Shown here: positions 5,789-6,136 of the stretch, piece by piece | How the letters are laid out: every line of letters starts with the position of its first letter | How positions within the stretch are numbered: the stretch's first letter is position 1 | Source: Bacteroidales bacterium | GTDB taxonomy: Bacteria > Bacteroidota > Bacteroidia > Bacteroidales > JALTDM01 | Length of the DNA: 6,136 nt | Assembly (NCBI GenBank): GCA_027074135.1 | Contig: JALTDM010000274.1 | Location: 1-6,136, forward strand | Direction: 5' to 3' | Notes under the pieces: model-generated | Database searches by the model: none | Told to the model about the DNA's origin: nothing | The model's input: only the letters and a program-made list of their open reading frames with translations | Program-made: the position numbers and the translations under genes

Positions 5789-6136
5789 TTATGTTCTTAT
5801 GCCAATTATCGTGGCATCCTTTTTTATAATTGTATTTTGTGTAAGTTCGTCAAGATTCTTTTTTATAATGTTTAAACTGTTTTTATGATTTGTAATTAGG
5901 AACTCATCTATGTTTTTTGTAATTTCCCTTTTTGTCAATTCATTGGAACCCTCGGTATAAATGAATAGAGTATCGTTTTTTGTTATATAAAATGATATAT
6001 CATTTTCTGAATGTTCGGGTTTTAGTTTATAATAAATATAGGCATCATTATTATCTGGTTTTTTTAATAAGCTTATACTTTTATTACTGATTAATTCAGG
6101 TTTTATTCCTTTTGATATTAAAAGTGTATTTATACC
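5789..6136 (-). CDS. C-terminal end of a SpoIIE/PP2C-like phosphatase-family protein (partial)
   Basis: A frame open from the right edge (6136) ends at the TAA at 5791-5789 and gives the last 115 residues of a larger protein; its start lies outside the window. The strand pattern fits the end of SpoIIE-type PP2C domains. NTLLISKGIKPELIS (3-17) resembles the segment after AGHxP; KNDTLFIYTEGSNE (53-66) resembles GDTLYLFSDG/YTDG; KKDATIIGIR (105-114) resembles the closing DDVTVIGIR. Bacteroidetes proteins of this type are often multidomain signalling phosphatases. At the two acidic positions usually binding metal, the Asp of the SDG/YTDG motif is Glu62 and the first Asp of the closing DDxT motif appears to be Lys106. 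The domain may therefore be inactive or altered. The protein is lysine- and asparagine-rich. The family call rests on motif resemblance only; other beta-rich domains are possible. Confidence 0.5.
   Translation of the reverse strand, partial: GINTLLISKGIKPELISNKSISLLKKPDNNDAYIYYKLKPEHSENDISFYITKNDTLFIYTEGSNELTKREITKNIDEFLITNHKNSLNIIKKNLDELTQNTIIKKDATIIGIRT

Noticed and set aside
5531..5875. Plus-strand open frame of 114 codons across acpP and its upstream gap
   Set aside because: It is antisense to acpP, its promoter gap and the end of the phosphatase-like gene. No motif or initiation signal supports it.
1..6136. Mobile elements, CRISPR arrays, tRNA or rRNA genes
   Set aside because: I saw no transposase or integrase motifs, no regularly spaced repeats and no tRNA-like cloverleaf. 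The co-directional genes leave little room for any of these.

Overview
The window is AT-rich and looks like ordinary chromosome of a Bacteroidota (Bacteroidetes) bacterium. The evidence for this is: the gene order acpP-fabF-rnc, with an acpP and fabF of typical Bacteroidetes form; a phosphomutase that opens with MTLIKSISGIRGTIGG, as I recall GlmM proteins of this phylum do; the absence of Shine-Dalgarno sequences before all six visible starts; and a good match to the Bacteroidetes-type promoter (TTG ... TAnnTTTG) in one intergenic gap. This is inference from sequence character; no database was searched.

All seven genes are on the minus strand, so transcription runs from high to low coordinates. 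In that direction they are: (1) 6136-5789, the C-terminal end of a protein resembling SpoIIE/PP2C-type phosphatases, entering from beyond the right edge; (2) 5688-5449, acyl carrier protein (acpP); (3) 5424-4171, 3-oxoacyl-ACP synthase II (fabF); (4) 4164-3424, ribonuclease III (rnc, GTG start); (5) 3473-2088, phosphoglucosamine mutase (glmM), whose start lies inside the end of rnc; (6) 2016-1387, a HAD-family sugar-phosphate-phosphatase-like hydrolase; (7) 1387-2, a Wzx-like polysaccharide flippase that runs off the left edge without a stop. The only non-coding gaps are about 100 bp before acpP, 24 bp between acpP and fabF, 6 bp between fabF and rnc, and 71 bp between glmM and the HAD gene. 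No stretch of 300 bp lacks a gene.

Functionally the run combines fatty-acid elongation (AcpP carries the chain, FabF extends it), RNA processing (RNase III), and cell-envelope sugar work (GlmM makes glucosamine-1-phosphate for peptidoglycan and LPS; the flippase moves lipid-linked glycans; the HAD protein may act on a phosphosugar). acpP to glmM look like one tightly packed transcription unit. The HAD gene and flippase are translationally coupled through a TAATG junction and may have their own promoter.

I see no mobile element, CRISPR array, RNA gene or obviously new system. The points most worth a second look are the apparently degenerate metal site of the phosphatase-like tail at the right edge, the helically phased A-tracts before acpP, and the unusual gene junctions (an in-frame single stop between fabF and rnc, a 50-nt rnc/glmM overlap, and TAATG coupling).
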